Shown here in pieces: positions 5,266 through 7,074 of a stretch of DNA of 7,074 bases; position 1 is the first letter of the stretch, and each line of letters opens with the position of its first letter. This DNA is from Chloroflexota bacterium (lineage in GTDB: Bacteria > Chloroflexota > Limnocylindria > QHBO01): contig VBJP01000136.1 of assembly GCA_005880165.1 (NCBI GenBank), positions 1,663 to 8,736 on the forward strand, read 5' to 3'. The notes below the pieces were generated by a model. It made no database searches, was not told the origin of the DNA, and worked only from the letters and a program-made list of their open reading frames with translations. Made by a program: the position numbers and the translations under genes.

Positions 5266-5772
5266 ATGCCAGAACAACCAGCCCCGCCGACGGGATCCCT
5301 CGACACCTCGAAGCAATACGCCGCGCGATTCAAGACGGCCCGAGGCGAGATCCTCATCGATCTTTTCGCCAGCAAGGCGCCCCTGACCGTTGAGAACTTC
5401 ATCAACCTGGCGCGGGCCGGGTTCTACGACGGCACCACCTTCCACCGCGTGATTCCCGGCTTCATGGCCCAGGGAGGCGACCCCGAGGGGACCGGCCGCG
5501 GCGGACCCGGGTATCAGTTCGCCGACGAATTCGACCCAGGGCTACGGCATAGCGGCCCCGGCGTGCTGTCGATGGCCAACGCCGGACCAAACACCAATGG
5601 CAGCCAGTTCTTCATCACCTTCGCGCCGACGCCGCACCTCGATGGGCGGCACACGGTGTTCGGCCAGGTGACCAGCGGAATGGACGTGGTTCGGTCCATC
5701 CGCGAGCGAGATCCAGGCCGCGACACGCAGCCTGGGGACCGGATCGAGTCCATTCAGATCGAGGAGTCTTGA
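5266..5772 (+). CDS. cyclophilin-type peptidyl-prolyl cis-trans isomerase
   Basis: Catalyses cis-trans isomerisation of prolyl peptide bonds to assist folding. The 168-residue protein has no signal peptide, so it is cytoplasmic. It is a complete single cyclophilin domain. TTFHRVIPGFMAQGGDPEGT (57-76) contains the catalytic arginine R61 with F66, M67 and Q69. ANAGPNTNGSQFFITFA (104-120) has the hydrophobic-pocket phenylalanines, and HLDGRHTVFGQV (124-135) closes the active site. The position of human CypA Trp121, important for cyclosporin binding, is His124 here, a common bacterial replacement. The first 17 residues are a loose Pro/Gln-rich tail. The ATG has CCGGAG 5 nt upstream. Its TGA stop overlaps the TTG start of the peptidase gene (TTGA), which suggests translational coupling. 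The upstream lipoprotein is 85 bp away, across two hairpins. Confidence 0.93.
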   Translation: MPEQPAPPTGSLDTSKQYAARFKTARGEILIDLFASKAPLTVENFINLARAGFYDGTTFHRVIPGFMAQGGDPEGTGRGGPGYQFADEFDPGLRHSGPGVLSMANAGPNTNGSQFFITFAPTPHLDGRHTVFGQVTSGMDVVRSIRERDPGRDTQPGDRIESIQIEES

Positions 5773-6686
5773 GCCGAGCGCGATCGGCTCCCACTCGCGA
5801 GCAGATCCGGGTCGACGACCTCGTCACCCTGCCCCTCCCCGGGTTGGATCACCCGACTCGGGTCGAGTTCACCCAGGACAGCAACGCGGTCACGTATCTC
5901 GCGCCGGACCCTGGTAGCAATACCCGCTCGCTGTGGCGCCAGGATCTCGAGAGCGGCACCAGGACCCTCCTCGCGTCCGTGGACCTGACTGCGTCGCGCG
6001 CCCTCACGCGCGAGGAGGAGCTCAGGCTGCAGCGGCGCCGCGAGCTGGGCTCGGGCATCACCGAGTACCACCGAGCGGAGGACGCAGACCTGATCGTGGC
6101 GATCCACCGAGGACGATGCCTCGTATCCCAGGATGGCTCGCTGGCGGTCGAGATGCCCGACATCAGGGTCGCCGAGGCGGTCTATCCAGATCCAGGTGGC
6201 CGACGAATCGCCTGGGCCGCATGGGGCGAGCTGTGGTTGGCCGAGCTTGCCGGAGGTGCTCACCGCCGGCTCAGCCAGGACGGCGAGCCAGGCGTCTCGA
6301 ACGGACTGGAGGACTACCTCGCCGCCGAAGAGCTCGACCGTTTCGAGGGCGCGTGGTGGAGTGCATCCGGAACGGAGATCCTGTTCACCCACGTCGATGA
6401 GCGGCGGATTCCGCTGTTCATGACCGGGACGGGCCGGTCCGCGTCAGGGACGATGCTTCGCGAGGAGTACCGATATCCCTTCGCCGGGGGTCCGAACCCG
6501 CGGACCACATTGCGCCTCGCGGCCATGGCGGGCGATTCGCCCGACCGCGAGATCGGCCTGGACTTCGCCGACGGCTATCTCGCCCGGGTGGGCTGCCCCG
6601 AGACCAGCGGAGCCTGCACTGGTATCTCGTGGAGGCGTCGGGAGCCGCGACCGAGCTTTGGGTCGAGCGCCCGCAGCCGTGGGTGA
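5769..6686 (+). CDS. S9 family peptidase (DPP-IV-like), N-terminal propeller part, frameshifted after residue 277
   Basis: This is the first part of a prolyl dipeptidyl-peptidase-IV-like enzyme, which removes dipeptides from N-termini, often after proline. The frame encodes 305 residues, but only about 277 belong to the family. The visible part is the N-terminal beta-propeller: EEELRLQRRRELGSGITEY (82-100), YPDPGGRRIAWAAWGELWLA (139-158), GLEDYLAAEELDRFEGAWWS (179-198) and EEYRYPFAGGPNPR (232-245). E187-E188 align with the Glu pair that holds the substrate amino terminus in DPP IV. After ARVGCP the reading frame is lost, and the 28-residue tail, ending at 6686, is unrelated. Homology resumes in the frame that starts at 6599. 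The TTG start at 5769 overlaps the cyclophilin stop, with GAGGAG only 2 nt upstream; this start is the least certain element. There is no signal peptide. The catalytic hydrolase domain would lie beyond the window. Confidence 0.82.
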   Translation: MSRARSAPTREQIRVDDLVTLPLPGLDHPTRVEFTQDSNAVTYLAPDPGSNTRSLWRQDLESGTRTLLASVDLTASRALTREEELRLQRRRELGSGITEYHRAEDADLIVAIHRGRCLVSQDGSLAVEMPDIRVAEAVYPDPGGRRIAWAAWGELWLAELAGGAHRRLSQDGEPGVSNGLEDYLAAEELDRFEGAWWSASGTEILFTHVDERRIPLFMTGTGRSASGTMLREEYRYPFAGGPNPRTTLRLAAMAGDSPDREIGLDFADGYLARVGCPETSGACTGISWRRREPRPSFGSSARSRG

Positions 6687-7074
6687 ACGTCGACAACGCC
6701 ACACGCATTCTGTCCGACGGTCACGTCGTGCGCGCAACCGAGACGAGGGGCCATCGTCATCTCGAGCTGCGCGCCCCCGACGGCTCGCCGCGTCGCCGCC
6801 TGACGGAGGGCGACTGGGTCGTCACCGAGCTCGTCCATGTCGACGAAGCGCGTGGAGAGGTGCTGTTCGTCGGCACCGCCGACAGCGTGCTCGAGCGCCA
6901 TCTGTACGTGGTGCCACTCGACGCGCGAAGGCCGGTCGCCCGCCCTCGACGGCTCACCACCGAGCGCGGCTGGCACGCGGTCACGGTGTGTGAGGACGGC
7001 GACCGATGGGTCGACAGCTGGTCATCGCGAAGCCAGCCTATGCAGGTGGTGGTGCGTTCCCGTGGCGACGAGCC
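6599..7074 (+). pseudogene. S9 family peptidase (DPP-IV-like), continuation in the shifted frame, open to the right edge
   Basis: This is the same peptidase read one frame over. From 6599 the codons give RDQRSLHWYLVEASG, ELWVERPQPWVNVD, VHVDEARGEVLFVGTADSV and LERHLYVVPLD, then RRLTTERGWHAVTVCEDGD and WVDSWSSRSQPMQVVVRS. The order and motifs (VDE...G.V.F.GTADS, ERHLY.VPLD, GWH.V, SS...P) are the later propeller blades of bacterial DPP-IV-like enzymes. The frame has no stop for 158 codons to the window end. A single extra base near 6594-6599, for example a fifth C in the CCCC run, joins it seamlessly to the first part as C-P-R-D-Q; an extra G instead would give W-P-R-D-Q. The retained coding quality argues for a recent mutation or a sequencing or assembly error rather than a decayed gene. 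I mark it as the broken half because it has no start of its own. Confidence 0.8.

Noticed and set aside
6594..6602. Programmed ribosomal frameshifting in the S9 peptidase
   Set aside because: S9 peptidases are not known to use it, and I see no slippery heptamer with a clear downstream stimulator. A one-base loss in or next to a C run is simpler.
1..7074. CRISPR array, insertion sequence, tRNA or rRNA, attachment site
   Set aside because: I found no regularly spaced repeats, transposase motifs, terminal inverted repeats or tRNA-like cloverleaf while reading both strands; coding genes account for nearly all of the window.

Overview
This is a GC-rich, densely packed bacterial chromosomal segment with nine protein genes on both strands and no RNA gene, mobile element or CRISPR array that I can see. 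The gene mix (a ferredoxin-dependent 2-oxoacid oxidoreductase with its own delta ferredoxin, a short-form citrate synthase, an ECF42-type sigma factor, an AMIN-like lipoprotein, a DPP-IV-type peptidase) suggests an aerobic or facultative soil or water bacterium of the Actinomycetota/Chloroflexota kind. That placement is inference from gene content and composition only.

Layout. On the minus strand at the left edge lie the first 51 codons of a 2-oxoacid:ferredoxin oxidoreductase alpha subunit (korA), preceded 4 bp upstream by its 2x[4Fe-4S] ferredoxin subunit (korD). Next, also on the minus strand, is a 10-helix EamA/DMT transporter resembling E. coli YedA. Divergent from it is a two-gene plus-strand operon: a YCII/DGPF-domain protein followed by an ECF42-group sigma factor with the long C-terminal extension. 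A TGTCGA-N17-CGTC promoter matches the motif reported for ECF42 and sits about 70 bp ahead of the operon, implying autoregulation. The sigma gene runs tail to tail into a minus-strand citrate synthase, and the two stop codons share one CTAG tetranucleotide. Divergent from citrate synthase is a plus-strand run: an AMIN-like lipoprotein, a cytoplasmic cyclophilin and an S9 (DPP-IV-like) peptidase. The peptidase start overlaps the cyclophilin stop (TTGA). The peptidase beta-propeller is interrupted by a single-base frameshift near 6595, and the gene then runs off the right edge in the new frame.

How the parts relate. korDA and citrate synthase are central carbon enzymes of the TCA cycle (citrate formation; ferredoxin-linked 2-oxoacid oxidation or reduction). 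The YCII-ECF42 pair is a self-contained regulatory module with no anti-sigma gene next to it. Cyclophilin and the DPP-IV-like peptidase both act at prolyl residues and are probably translationally coupled. The four minus-strand genes lack a visible Shine-Dalgarno sequence, and two of them (korD, citrate synthase) have a TANNNT hexamer 9-10 nt before the ATG, as in leaderless transcripts. The plus-strand genes have purine-rich ribosome sites.

All families here are known. The observations most worth a second look are the ECF42 promoter, the peptidase frameshift, the shared stop codons and the leaderless-type starts.
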